From JAWXBK01 sp040878185 (GTDB lineage: Bacteria; Pseudomonadota; Alphaproteobacteria; Dongiales; Dongiaceae): DNA of 64,000 bases. Shown here piece after piece: positions 16,651-25,772 of the stretch (the first letter of the stretch is position 1; each line of letters begins with the position of its first letter). The position numbers and the translations under genes are program-made. The stretch lies in NCBI GenBank assembly GCA_040878185.1, contig JBBDMS010000026.1, forward strand, positions 1 to 64,000, given 5' to 3'. The notes below the pieces were generated by a model. It had not been told where the DNA came from. It worked only from the letters and a program-made list of their open reading frames with translations, and ran no database searches.

Positions 16651-16941
16651 ATGCTCTTCATGGTGATCGAACATTTCCGCGACGCCGATCCGGTGCCGGT
16701 CTATCGGCGCTTCCGCGACAAGGGCCGCATGATGCCCGAAGGTCTCGGTTATGTCGGAAGCTGGGTCGAGGCCGGGTTTCAGCGCTGCTTCCAGCTCATG
16801 GAATGCGACGATATCGGTCTGCTGCAATCCTGGCTGTTAAACTGGCGCGATCTCGCCGAGTTCGAAATCGTGGCCGTCGTGAGTGGGCAGGATGCGGCGA
16901 AGGCGGTCGCGCCGTTTATCACATCCGAACCCGGGTCATAA
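16651..16941 (+). CDS. DUF3303 small protein
   Basis: 96-residue protein starting at the ATG at 16651 behind GGGAGG. MLFMVIEHFRDADPVPVYRR and CFQLMECDD are typical of the DUF3303 family, a ferredoxin-like, probably cytoplasmic domain of unknown function. It follows the TauD-type gene by 61 bases and ends just before the convergent PhyH gene. Confidence 0.8.
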   Translation: MLFMVIEHFRDADPVPVYRRFRDKGRMMPEGLGYVGSWVEAGFQRCFQLMECDDIGLLQSWLLNWRDLAEFEIVAVVSGQDAAKAVAPFITSEPGS

Positions 16942-16969
16942 ATGCACGGCGCGAGCGCGCCGTTGTCCG

Positions 16970-17884
16970 CTACGGCTTGAGCTCGCCGATCAGGTTTTCC
17001 GCCGGTTCGACGAGATCGTTATACGCGTCGCTGGTGCGCCCGTAGCCGCTCCAGGATTTGAACCCCATCAGCGCCTTCAATTCATCCGGCGCGTCGCCGA
17101 TCGCTTCGCGTTTGGCACCATGCGTCAGGTTCGCCATCTGCCGGAACTGCGGTCCGCAGAAATAGGTGGTGATACCGATCCGCGGCCCGTTCGAGCGGTT
17201 GAAGCCGGCCGCATGCCAGGTACGACCCTCCCATGCGACCACCGACCCGGCCGGTACGACAGCCTGCACGGTCTTGTAGTCTTCGCGCGCCGGATCGGGA
17301 TTCCGCCCTGACAGATGGCTGCCCGGTACCAGTCGCGTTGCCCCGTTCTCGATCGTGAAATCGGTGATTGCCCAGAAAATATTCACGACGGCTGGGGGCG
17401 AGATTGGCCCCGTCGCCGGCACCGGATCGCCCATCGGAACATTGGTGCGGTTGATCGTACCCGTGCGCTGATACGTCTCACCGGGCATCCGCGGCTGTGG
17501 CAACCACCACTGATCGATATGAAGCCCCATCAGGCCGTTATCGGGCCAGGTGATGTGAGCGGCGATATCCGACAGCAGGAATTGCTCGCCGAGGACATGG
17601 CCCGCAATCCGCATCGCCGTCGGGCTGAGCGCCATCTCATGGAACACACGGCCCTTGTTGATGAGCATGTGGACCCACTGATTGACCATCTCGCCCGGCT
17701 CTTCGTCCGTGCCGGGTTTGTGCAATCCGAGTTTCTTTTCAGCGATGGCCTGCTCCTCGATCCGCTGGCGCACGGTTGCCAGTTGGTCGGCGTCGAGAGC
17801 GTTGGCCGCCATGCAGAATCCGAATCGGTCGAGGTCGGATGCCTGGCGCGCGGGGTCGTCGGTGAGAGTCGGCTGAGAGCCCAT
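16970..17884 (-). CDS. Phytanoyl-CoA dioxygenase (PhyH) family protein
   Basis: 304-residue Fe(II)/2-oxoglutarate oxygenase. The start at 17884 (MGSQPTLTDD) lies 8 bases after the stop of the upstream FAD oxidoreductase, and GAGG overlaps that stop as ribosome site. Iron ligands are H122 and D124 (GLHIDQWW) and H224 (RTWHAAGF), with R235 as likely 2-oxoglutarate ligand. The family hydroxylates very varied small molecules. Coupling to an amine-oxidase-type flavoprotein suggests consecutive oxidation of one substrate. Confidence 0.87.
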   Translation of the reverse strand: MGSQPTLTDDPARQASDLDRFGFCMAANALDADQLATVRQRIEEQAIAEKKLGLHKPGTDEEPGEMVNQWVHMLINKGRVFHEMALSPTAMRIAGHVLGEQFLLSDIAAHITWPDNGLMGLHIDQWWLPQPRMPGETYQRTGTINRTNVPMGDPVPATGPISPPAVVNIFWAITDFTIENGATRLVPGSHLSGRNPDPAREDYKTVQAVVPAGSVVAWEGRTWHAAGFNRSNGPRIGITTYFCGPQFRQMANLTHGAKREAIGDAPDELKALMGFKSWSGYGRTSDAYNDLVEPAENLIGELKP

Positions 17885-17892
17885 ATTCAACC

Positions 17893-19194
17893 TCAGATCG
17901 GCAGGCGGTCCAGGATTCGGTACCACATGATCGACGGCGCGAGGAACCAGGGGAAGCCGGTATAAAGCGGCCGCGTCTCGAACGTGCAATTGTCGAACGG
18001 CGTCTTGCCTTCCGGCTTGCCGAGCAGTTTCTGCCCGAGCCGCATGCCGAAATAGCTGGCGAGCGATACGCCCGAGCCGCAATAGCCCATCGCGTAATAG
18101 AGCCCGTCATGCTGGCCGATATGCGGCAGGGTATCGAAGGTGTAGGCGACGAATCCGACCCAGCTATGCGAAACCCTAGTCGCCTTGAGCTGCGGGAAGA
18201 TGCGCGTCATGTGGTCGTGCAATCGCGGTGCCGAAACTTTCGGGTCGGTCTCCATATAGGCGACGCGACCGCCGAACAGAATCTTCTTCCGGTCGTGCGA
18301 CAGCCGGTAATAGAAGATCAGCCGCCGTGTGTCCGACAGTGTCCGCGCGTTCGGAACGAGTTCCTTCGCCAGCTCGGGCGTAAGATCGTCGGTCGCGATG
18401 ATGTAGCTGCCGATCGGGATGATGCGCCGCCGCTGCCAGGGCGTGATTTCGCCCGTATAGCCGTTGGTCGCGACGATCACCTCGCGTGCCTTGACCGTGC
18501 CCCTCGCGGTCGTGACGCTGAAGCCGCCGCCGCTCTCGCGTACGATGCCGGTCACGCGGCAGTTCGTAACAATCATGACGCCGGCCTGGCGGGCCAGCGA
18601 GACGAGGGCGTTCTCGTATTTCGCCGGATGCAACGCCGCGTGATGCGGCATCACGATGCCGCCGTAATAGGCATCGCTGCCGATTTCCGAATGCTGCTCC
18701 GAACGCGGCACCGCGTATGCGTCGGTCTTGAGTTCCTTCGGGATCGATTTGAGCGCCTGCGCTTCGATTTCGTAGCGGCGCGGATTATGCGCGGCGTGAA
18801 AGCGGCCGACCCGCTCCCAGTTGACCTTGAGGCCCTCGCGCCGGATGAAATCCTCCATGTAATCGAGTGCCCGGTGCCCCTCGCGCCGCATCTCGAAGGC
18901 GAGGCTCGCGCCGTATTTTCCGGTCAGCTTGGCGAGGCCCGGCTTGATCGAGGTCGAGACCTGGCCGCCATTGCGGCTGGAACAACCCCAGCCGGCCTCC
19001 TCGGCATCGACGATCAGCGTCGAGCGCCCGCCCCGGGCGGTTTCCAGCCCGGCGGACAGCCCCGTATAGCCGGAGCCGACGATCAGGACGTCGATCCGCT
19101 CGGGCAGGACGGTATCCGGCAAAGTCGGGCGCGGGGCCTGGTCCCACCAATAGGGTGTTTCCTTGAAGTCGTTGGTGTAGAGCGATGCGGTCAT
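17893..19194 (-). CDS. FAD-dependent oxidoreductase, OrdL/DadA type
   Basis: 433-residue flavoprotein. The Rossmann motif VLIVGSGYTGLSAG is at residues 36-49. CSSRNGGQVSTSIKPG and the C-terminal MGYCGSGVSLASYFGMRLG are typical of the DAO superfamily, close to gamma-glutamylputrescine oxidase and related amine or amino-acid oxidases. The ATG at 19194 was chosen because homologues begin close to it. It is the first gene of a two-gene leftward operon with the PhyH dioxygenase. Substrate not determined. Confidence 0.87.
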   Translation of the reverse strand: MTASLYTNDFKETPYWWDQAPRPTLPDTVLPERIDVLIVGSGYTGLSAGLETARGGRSTLIVDAEEAGWGCSSRNGGQVSTSIKPGLAKLTGKYGASLAFEMRREGHRALDYMEDFIRREGLKVNWERVGRFHAAHNPRRYEIEAQALKSIPKELKTDAYAVPRSEQHSEIGSDAYYGGIVMPHHAALHPAKYENALVSLARQAGVMIVTNCRVTGIVRESGGGFSVTTARGTVKAREVIVATNGYTGEITPWQRRRIIPIGSYIIATDDLTPELAKELVPNARTLSDTRRLIFYYRLSHDRKKILFGGRVAYMETDPKVSAPRLHDHMTRIFPQLKATRVSHSWVGFVAYTFDTLPHIGQHDGLYYAMGYCGSGVSLASYFGMRLGQKLLGKPEGKTPFDNCTFETRPLYTGFPWFLAPSIMWYRILDRLPI

Positions 19195-19301
19195 CGACGG
19201 GCCCCGGGCAGATTTCCAATGTTTTTTGGCGCGGCGATCTTGCCGCAAGCCCCCCGGTTAAGTCCAATGCCGCCCATCGGGACTGGAAGGAACGAAACCG
19301 G

Positions 19302-20294
19302 ATGTCCGCAATCACGATCCGGCGGGTAACCCGCGGCGATCGCAGCACGGTTATCGAGCTCGGGATCGTGCTGCAGGCGGCCGAGCATGAAATGCATCCC
19401 TCGCGCCGGCCGGGCCCCGCGCTCGATCCGCGCGCCTATGAGGAACTCGAACGGCGCACCGACGGCGATGACGGTGCGATCCTCGTCGCCGAACTCGACG
19501 GCATTGTGGCGGGGTACATCGCATTTTATGCAGATGTCGATGACAGCGTGGAATTGCGGGCGAGCGCACACCGGTTCCTCTACGTCTCGGACCTTGCGAT
19601 CGCGACGACAATGCGCGGCCGCGGCATCGCGGGATCGCTGCTCGCGGCGGCCGAGCGATGGTGCCGAAATCTCGGTCTGTCGCGGATCGCGATGGGTGTG
19701 CTCGCGGCCAACGCTGTCGCGATGACCGCCTACCGGAAGGCGGGTTACGAGCCGTACGAATATTGGCTCGACAAGCATATCGCCGCGACACCGACGCCGG
19801 CTGCGGCGCCGGCCGGGCTTGTGTTGCGGCCGCTGCGCCCGGGCGATCGCGACCTGATGCTAAATTTCATGCGGCATCTGGCGGACGACGAGGCGGCGGT
19901 GCATTGGGCGATGCGGCCCGGTTCCGAGATCACCATAAACGAGGTCGATCGCTCGCTGCGCGAAATCGCCGAAGAGGACGGCGCGGTCCTGATCGCCGAG
20001 CTCAATGGACGTCCGGTCGGCTACGGCGCCGTGGTCTGCCAGACCGCGTCCGACGAATACGAACTCAGGGACGAGTGGATGCGGCGCGGCATGGTGACCG
20101 ATCTCTATGTCGCGCCGGAAGGCCGGCGCCGCGGCATCGGGCTTGCGTTGCTCGCCGGCCTCGAAAGCCATGTCGCATCGCGTGGACTGGACTGGCTCCA
20201 GATCGTCGTTTCGCCCGGCAACGCGCCGGCGCTCGCGCTCTATGCGAAGGCGGGCTTTGGGTCCTACGAGCTGGTGCTGGAGAAAAAGCTCTGA
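19302..20294 (+). CDS. Protein with two GNAT acetyltransferase domains
   Basis: 330 residues forming two complete N-acetyltransferase domains. The first (about 1-160) has DLAIATTMRGRGIAGSLL and the second (about 170-330) has DLYVAPEGRRRGIGLALL as acetyl-CoA-binding motif A. Each ends in a familiar motif B (AYRKAGYEPYEYWLDK and ALYAKAGFGSYELVLEK), so it is an internal duplication. The acceptor is unknown. The ATG at 19302 has GGAAGG about 11 bases upstream. The gene is divergent from the FAD oxidoreductase, with about 107 bases for both promoters. Confidence 0.87.
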   Translation: MSAITIRRVTRGDRSTVIELGIVLQAAEHEMHPSRRPGPALDPRAYEELERRTDGDDGAILVAELDGIVAGYIAFYADVDDSVELRASAHRFLYVSDLAIATTMRGRGIAGSLLAAAERWCRNLGLSRIAMGVLAANAVAMTAYRKAGYEPYEYWLDKHIAATPTPAAAPAGLVLRPLRPGDRDLMLNFMRHLADDEAAVHWAMRPGSEITINEVDRSLREIAEEDGAVLIAELNGRPVGYGAVVCQTASDEYELRDEWMRRGMVTDLYVAPEGRRRGIGLALLAGLESHVASRGLDWLQIVVSPGNAPALALYAKAGFGSYELVLEKKL

Positions 20295-20364
20295 CATGAG
20301 GCCGACGCGTGGCTCGACCACCATTACAGGGATCACGGTTGTGTTGGATCTGTAAGAAAGCAGT

Positions 20365-20440
20365 CCTCATCCTGAGCCTGTCGAAGGATGAGGCGGCGTG
20401 ATCGTCCCGATCCTCATGGTTCGACAAGCTCACCATGAGG
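20365..20440. repeat. Pair of short palindromic (REP-like) elements
   Basis: Two imperfect palindromes of 29 bases, 20365-20393 and 20412-20440, both begin CCTCAT and end ATGAGG. The first contains CTGAGCCTGTCGAAG and the second GGTTCGACAAGCTCACC. Their cores are reverse-complement related (GCCTGTCGAA against TTCGACAAGC), so the pair can also fold together. Dispersed elements with this wording are familiar from sphingomonad and other alphaproteobacterial genomes. They occupy the 167-base gap between convergent genes. Confidence 0.8.
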
Positions 20441-20461
20441 GTTCTCTAAGAACATGCGTCG

Positions 20462-22063
20462 CTACGCCCGCCGCGCCCGCAGATCCTTCAGCACACGCTT
20501 TGCCGCGTTATGGCCGGGCGCGCCGGAAACGCCGCCGCCCGGATGCGCGCCGGCACCGCAGAGATAGAGCCCGCGGATCGGCGTGCGGTACTGCGCGGCC
20601 TTCGGATGCGGCCGCATCGAGAAGAGCTGATCGGGATCGAGCCGCCCGTGATAGACATCGCCGCCGGTCAGACCGAAGCGCGCTTCGAGATCGGCCGGCG
20701 TCAGCGCCATGATTCCGACGATTTGGCGGCGGAAATTCGGCACATAGCGTTCGACGACGCGGATCACGCCCTCGGTCGCCTCGTCGCGCGCATCGTCCCA
20801 GGAACGCCCGTCGGCGAGCTCCTTCGGATATTGCTGCGCCAGCACGCCCATGATGTGACAACCCGGCGGTGCGAGACTGTCGTCGAGCGAGGTCGGGATC
20901 ATCGCATCGACGATCGGATTGGCCGGCAGCCGCCCTTGCGACGCCGCCTGGAAACTTTCCTCGAAATCGCGATAGCTGCTTTCCATCCGGATGAAGCATT
21001 GATGCTGGATGCCGATATCGCGCCCCGGTCGGCAGGCGAACTCGGGCACGCCGTCGAGCGCGAAATTGAACCGGCAGGAACCGGACCATTGCCGGAAATG
21101 CTCGATGTCGTGCGCGAAGGCGGGGTCGAGATGCTCGCGTCCGACGAGTTTCAGGAAGGTCCGGTTGGGATCGGTGTTGGCCAGCACCAGCTTTGCCTCG
21201 ATCCGTTCGCCGTTCTCGAGTTCGACGCCGATCGCGCGCTGGTTTTCGACGAGGATGCGTTTGACCGGCGCGCTCGTCCGGATCGTGCCGCCTTTTTCGG
21301 CGAGCGCCTTCGCCATCGCCTGCGTGATGGCGCCCATGCCGCCGCGCGCATAGGCCCATTTCCGGCGCACCCCGTCGATCGCACCGACCGCGAGATGCAG
21401 CATGTTGATGGCCGAGCCGGCCGCGCGCAGGCTGACCGCATTGCCCGCGGTGATCGAGGACGCATACATCGATTTCACGTCGTCGGCATCGAACCAGCGA
21501 TCGAGAATGTCGGCAGCCGGTGTGGTGAAGAGCTGGATCAGATGATGCCGGTCTTCGGGCGAAAGCTGGCGGATCTTGTTCCCGGCATGCAGCAACGAGA
21601 GCAGGCCGGAGATACCGCCGCCACCGAGCGCCGGCGGCTCGCGCAGCATCTGGTCGCGCAGGAAATCCGAGAGCCGCCCCATGATCGCATCGAAGCGCTG
21701 CATCGCGTCATAGTCGCGGTTCGACACCTGACCGACCTGCGCGCGGTCATGGTCGAGGTCGCCGGTCATCAGGATCGAGCGGCCGTCAAGCAGCGGCGCG
21801 AACGACCCCTTGAGCGAAATCGTCTCATAGCCATGCCGCTTGAGATCCATGTCGGCGATTATTTCCTCGCGCAGCAGGCTGACGACATACGAGGCCGACG
21901 AGTTGCGGAAGCCGGGATGGAATTCCTCGGTGACGGCGGCACCGCCGATGATGTCGCGCCGCTCGATCACCAGCGGCTTGAGGCCGGCGCGCGCCAGATA
22001 GAACGCGGCCACCAGCCCGTTATGGCCGGCCCCGACGACGATCGCATCTGGCCGCGCGCTCAT
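20462..22063 (-). CDS. Phytoene-desaturase-like NAD(P)/FAD oxidoreductase (PYROXD2-like)
   Basis: 533-residue flavoprotein. The dinucleotide motif IVVGAGHNGLVAAFYLARAG is at residues 8-27. The C-terminal LCGAGAHPGGGVSGAPGHNAA is characteristic of the CrtI/PYROXD2 superfamily. No phytoene synthase or other carotenoid gene is near, so a true carotenoid desaturase is unlikely. PYROXD2-type proteins in bacteria have no settled function. Its start overlaps the purD stop (ATGA), so it is probably cotranslated with purD. Confidence 0.85.
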   Translation of the reverse strand: MSARPDAIVVGAGHNGLVAAFYLARAGLKPLVIERRDIIGGAAVTEEFHPGFRNSSASYVVSLLREEIIADMDLKRHGYETISLKGSFAPLLDGRSILMTGDLDHDRAQVGQVSNRDYDAMQRFDAIMGRLSDFLRDQMLREPPALGGGGISGLLSLLHAGNKIRQLSPEDRHHLIQLFTTPAADILDRWFDADDVKSMYASSITAGNAVSLRAAGSAINMLHLAVGAIDGVRRKWAYARGGMGAITQAMAKALAEKGGTIRTSAPVKRILVENQRAIGVELENGERIEAKLVLANTDPNRTFLKLVGREHLDPAFAHDIEHFRQWSGSCRFNFALDGVPEFACRPGRDIGIQHQCFIRMESSYRDFEESFQAASQGRLPANPIVDAMIPTSLDDSLAPPGCHIMGVLAQQYPKELADGRSWDDARDEATEGVIRVVERYVPNFRRQIVGIMALTPADLEARFGLTGGDVYHGRLDPDQLFSMRPHPKAAQYRTPIRGLYLCGAGAHPGGGVSGAPGHNAAKRVLKDLRARRA

Positions 22064-23340
22064 CGCGCCTTCTCGGCGATCGCGCGCCAGCCGATATCGC
22101 GGCGGCAGAAGCCTTTCGGCCAGTCGATCGCCTCGACCCCCGCATAGGCGCGCGCGCGGGCCGTGGCCGCACCCCCGCCGCGCCCGACGATGCCGAGCAC
22201 GCGACCGCCATTAGCGACGATGCGATCGCCATCGCGTTTCGTGCCGGCATGGAAGACCAGCACGTCGTCGAGTGCCGCGGCGCGGTCGAGCCCGCGAATC
22301 TCCGAACCCTTCTCGTAATTACCTGGATAGCCATGCGCCGCCATGACAACGACCAAAGCGGTCTCGTCATGCCAGCGCAGGTCGAAATGGCCGAGCCCGC
22401 CTTCGGCGCAGGCGATCAAAGCCGGCAGCAGATCGGATTTGAGCCGCGCCATCAGCGCCTGGCACTCCGGATCGCCGAAACGCACGTTGAACTCGAGCAG
22501 CGTCGGTCCGGCCGCATCGATCATCACCCCGGCGAACAGCACGCCTCTGAACGGCGTGCCGCGCGCGGCCATCGCCTTGACCGTCGGTTCGATGATCTCG
22601 GCCATGATGCGTGCCTGCAACGCGGCGTCGACGATCGGTGTCGGCGAATAGGCGCCCATGCCGCCGGTGTTCGGCCCGGTATCGCCGTCGCCGACGCGCT
22701 TGTGATCCTGCGCGGCCGCAAGCGGCAGGATATGCGTGCCATCGGCCAGCGCGAAGAAACTCGCTTCCTCGCCCTGGAGAAACTCCTCGATCACGATCTC
22801 GGCGCCGGCAGCGCCAAACGCGCCGTCGACCAGCATCGTGTCGATCGCCTGATCGGCTTCGTCGAGGTTCTCCGCGATGATGACGCCCTTGCCGGCGGCG
22901 AGCCCGTCCGCCTTCACGACCAGCGGCGCGCCGAGTTGCCGGGCGAAAGCTTTCGCGGCGGCGGGTTCGGCGAAGCGCCGCCATCGCGCGGTCGGCACGC
23001 CGGCCGCATCGGCGACATCTTTCATGAAGGCTTTGGAGCCCTCGAGCTGGGCCGCGGCCGCGTTCGGCCCGAAAGCGGGGATCCCGGCCTCAGCCAGCCG
23101 GTCGACCAAGCCGGCGACCAAAGGTGCCTCGGGCCCGACCACGACGAAATCGACGCGGTTTTCGCAGGCGAAGGTAACTAGCGCATCGAGATCCTCGATG
23201 CCGATCGGCACGCATTCCGCCTCGGCCGCGATGCCGGCATTGCCCGGTGCGCACCAGATTTTGTCGCAGAGGGGCGAGGCTGCGAGCTTCCAGCACAGCG
23301 CATGCTCGCGCCCGCCGCTGCCGACGACGAGAATGCGCAT
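22060..23340 (-). CDS. purD: Phosphoribosylamine-glycine ligase
   Basis: 426-residue ATP-grasp enzyme of de novo purine synthesis that joins glycine to phosphoribosylamine. MRILVVGSGGREHALCWKLA at the ATG at 23340 is the standard PurD N-terminus. PLVVKADGLAAGKGVIIAE is the ATP-grasp segment and NVRFGDPECQALMARL the C-terminal signature. The open frame continues far upstream opposite xseA; that extension is rejected. It is divergent from xseA, with 69 bases between starts. Confidence 0.97.
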   Translation of the reverse strand: MRILVVGSGGREHALCWKLAASPLCDKIWCAPGNAGIAAEAECVPIGIEDLDALVTFACENRVDFVVVGPEAPLVAGLVDRLAEAGIPAFGPNAAAAQLEGSKAFMKDVADAAGVPTARWRRFAEPAAAKAFARQLGAPLVVKADGLAAGKGVIIAENLDEADQAIDTMLVDGAFGAAGAEIVIEEFLQGEEASFFALADGTHILPLAAAQDHKRVGDGDTGPNTGGMGAYSPTPIVDAALQARIMAEIIEPTVKAMAARGTPFRGVLFAGVMIDAAGPTLLEFNVRFGDPECQALMARLKSDLLPALIACAEGGLGHFDLRWHDETALVVVMAAHGYPGNYEKGSEIRGLDRAAALDDVLVFHAGTKRDGDRIVANGGRVLGIVGRGGGAATARARAYAGVEAIDWPKGFCRRDIGWRAIAEKAR

Positions 23341-23409
23341 GTCCGGGCTCCTTCTCGGTCTCGCAGGGGCGTTCGCGCGGCGTGAATCCGGCCCGCCTCT
23401 TAGCATAGA

Positions 23410-24939
23410 ATGAGCGCCATGATCGACCGGCCCATCTCCAACGTTCCCGAATACTCGGTCGGCGAGATCAGCCGGGCCGTGAAAGGCACGCTCGAGGAAC
23501 AATTCGGCCGGATTCGCGTGCGCGGCGAGATCGGCCGGCTCAGCAAGCCGCAATCGGGCCATGTCTACGCGACGCTGAAGGATGCCGACGATACCGGCCT
23601 CGTGCTCGATGCCGTGATCTGGCGCTCGACCGTGCCGCGGCTCGCCATGGTGCCGGAAGAGGGCATGGAGGTGATTGCGACCGGGCGGATCACCACTTAT
23701 GCCGGGAAGTCCTCCTACCAGCTCATCATCGAATCGCTGGAGATCGCCGGCGAGGGCGCGCTTCTCAAGCTGATCGAGGAGCGCCGGCGCAAGCTCGCCG
23801 CCGAGGGGCTGTTCGACGAGGATCGCAAGAAGGCGCTGCCGATGCTGCCCGAGGTGATCGGAGTCGTGACCTCGCTGACCGGTGCCGTGATCCGCGATAT
23901 CCGCCATCGGCTCGCCGATCGGTTTCCGCGCCAGATCCTGATCTGGCCGGTGATGGTGCAGGGCGAGGGTGCGGCAGCACAGATCGCCGCCGCCATCGCC
24001 GGTTTCAATCGGTTGACGGCCGACGGCGCCGTGCCGCGGCCCGACCTGCTGATCGTCGCGCGCGGCGGCGGCAGTCTCGAAGACCTGATGGCCTTCAACG
24101 AAGAGATCGTGGTGCGGGCCGCGGCCGCCTCGGCCATTCCATTGATCTCGGCGGTCGGACACGAGACCGACTGGACCCTGATCGATCATGCTTCCGACCG
24201 TCGCGCGCCAACGCCGAGTGCGGCTGCCGAAATGGCGGTACCAGTGCGCGCCGAGCTGATGGCCAATGCGGCCGAATGCGGCCACCGGCTGATGGGCGCG
24301 ATGACGCGATGGCTGACCTGGCGGCGCGATCAATTGCAGGGGCTCGCGCGTGGCCTGCCCGATCCGCGCCGCTTGCTGCAGGAACTGACGCAGCGGCTCG
24401 ACGACTGGATGGAGCGGCTCGCGGCGACACGGACCGATCTCGTCGCGCGGCGGCGCGAGCGGCTCGCGACCTTGGCCGGCGGCCTGCGCACGCCCGATCA
24501 GCTCATCGCCCTGAAGGGCCAGGCGCTGGGCCATGCGCAGGAGCGCCTGCAGACTGCGCTCGAACGCGATCTCACGGCGCGGCGGCATCGCTTCGACCGG
24601 ACCGCGACCGGATTGCGGCCCGGCCTCGTGCATGACCGCCTCGCGCGCGGCCGCGATGCGCTCGCGACGGCGGCGGGCCTGCTGAATTCGCTTTCCTATG
24701 AGAATGTCCTGCAGCGCGGCTTCGTGCTCGCGATGGGCGAGGACGGCAGGCCGGTGACGATGGCGGCGAACGTCGATCCCGGCATGGTGCTGACCTTGCA
24801 GTTTCGCGACGGGCGGGTGCGTGCGCGCGCCGAAGACCGCATCGCCGAGGATGGTGCCGACGCGAAGCCCACTTCCAGACCGGAACCCAAACCGGCCAAG
24901 CGCAGCGGCGGCGACGGCTCGCAGGGATCGCTGCTGTGA
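23410..24939 (+). CDS. xseA: Exodeoxyribonuclease VII large subunit
   Basis: 509-residue catalytic subunit of exonuclease VII, which degrades single-stranded DNA. The N-terminal OB fold (YSVGEISRAVKGTLEEQFGR, about residues 14-33) is followed by the nuclease core with GVVTSLTGAVIRDI and RGGGSLEDLMAFN, both diagnostic. A long coiled-coil-like region follows, and a basic tail of about 25 residues ends the protein. The small subunit xseB is not in the window. A second ATG at 23419 is possible. The stop overlaps the next start (GTGA). Confidence 0.95.
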   Translation: MSAMIDRPISNVPEYSVGEISRAVKGTLEEQFGRIRVRGEIGRLSKPQSGHVYATLKDADDTGLVLDAVIWRSTVPRLAMVPEEGMEVIATGRITTYAGKSSYQLIIESLEIAGEGALLKLIEERRRKLAAEGLFDEDRKKALPMLPEVIGVVTSLTGAVIRDIRHRLADRFPRQILIWPVMVQGEGAAAQIAAAIAGFNRLTADGAVPRPDLLIVARGGGSLEDLMAFNEEIVVRAAAASAIPLISAVGHETDWTLIDHASDRRAPTPSAAAEMAVPVRAELMANAAECGHRLMGAMTRWLTWRRDQLQGLARGLPDPRRLLQELTQRLDDWMERLAATRTDLVARRRERLATLAGGLRTPDQLIALKGQALGHAQERLQTALERDLTARRHRFDRTATGLRPGLVHDRLARGRDALATAAGLLNSLSYENVLQRGFVLAMGEDGRPVTMAANVDPGMVLTLQFRDGRVRARAEDRIAEDGADAKPTSRPEPKPAKRSGGDGSQGSLL

Positions 24940-25763
24940 GGCGGTTTCTGCTTGCGCTCGCGCTGCTGCTCTCGCCCGGTTGCGCGCTGGCCGATCCGGT
25001 TTCGCTCGACGGCACTCTCACCCAGGGCGGGCTGATCGTCGGTCATGTGCCGCCCGGCAGTACGGTGCAGTTCGACGGCCGAATTTTGCGCGTCGGCGAC
25101 GACGGCCTGTTCCTGCTCGGCTTTGGTCGCGAGGCGCCGCCGCAGATGTTAGTCGAGGTAACCTTGCCGGATGGCGTCCTCGAACGCCGCGAGCTAGCGA
25201 TCGCGCAGCGCGAATACGACATCCAGCATATCGACGGGCTGCCCGACCAGATGGTGACACCCGACGAGGCGCTGCAGGCGCGCATCGCGGCCGAGCGCGA
25301 GATCATTCTTGCCGCCTGGGCACACGATACGCCGGCGACCGATTTCCTCGGCGGCTTCGTCTGGCCGGTCATCGGCCCGATCAGCGGCGTTTATGGCAGC
25401 CAGCGCATTCTCAACGGCGAACCGCGCCAGCCGCATTTCGGGGTCGACATGGCGGCGCCGACGGGAACGCCGGTCGCAGCACCGGCCGGCGGCATCGTAC
25501 GCCTTGCCGAGCCCGATCTCTATTTCACCGGGGGCACCGTCGTCATCGATCACGGGCACGGTCTTTCCTCGACGCTGATGCATATGGCGAGCGTCGGCGT
25601 TGCCGTGGGCCAGCGCATCGAACAAGGCGATATCGTCGGGACGGTCGGGGCGACCGGGCGCGCCACCGGTCCGCATCTCGACTGGCGGATGAATCTCTAT
25701 GAGGCGCGGATCGATCCACAATTGCTGGTACCGCCGATGCCGGATATGGCGGCCACGCCATAA
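24936..25763 (+). CDS. Exported M23 family peptidase-like protein (variant zinc motif)
   Basis: 275-residue secreted protein starting at a GTG that overlaps the xseA stop. The signal peptide ends near CALAD. An N-terminal beta-rich domain precedes an M23/LytM domain with HFGVD (H167, D171) and LMHM (H216). The last motif reads GPHLDW (H247, D249), whereas most active M23 enzymes read HLH with the second histidine binding zinc. It may still bind metal through Asp249, or act as a non-catalytic wall-hydrolase activator. Cell-envelope localisation is inferred from the signal peptide. Confidence 0.88.
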   Translation: MRRFLLALALLLSPGCALADPVSLDGTLTQGGLIVGHVPPGSTVQFDGRILRVGDDGLFLLGFGREAPPQMLVEVTLPDGVLERRELAIAQREYDIQHIDGLPDQMVTPDEALQARIAAEREIILAAWAHDTPATDFLGGFVWPVIGPISGVYGSQRILNGEPRQPHFGVDMAAPTGTPVAAPAGGIVRLAEPDLYFTGGTVVIDHGHGLSSTLMHMASVGVAVGQRIEQGDIVGTVGATGRATGPHLDWRMNLYEARIDPQLLVPPMPDMAATP

Positions 25764-25772
25764 CCGCGGCCG

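Noticed and set aside
18109..19329. 406-codon rightward frame opposite the FAD oxidoreductase
   Set aside because: Antisense shadow; the leftward frame has the Rossmann motif and full family length.
20462..22063. Carotenoid biosynthesis cluster based on the CrtI-like gene
   Set aside because: No phytoene synthase, cyclase or other carotenoid gene nearby; the gene is coupled to purD and resembles PYROXD2.
23341..24633. N-terminal extension of purD opposite xseA
   Set aside because: PurD has its standard start at 23340, and the extension is the antisense of the xseA coding region.
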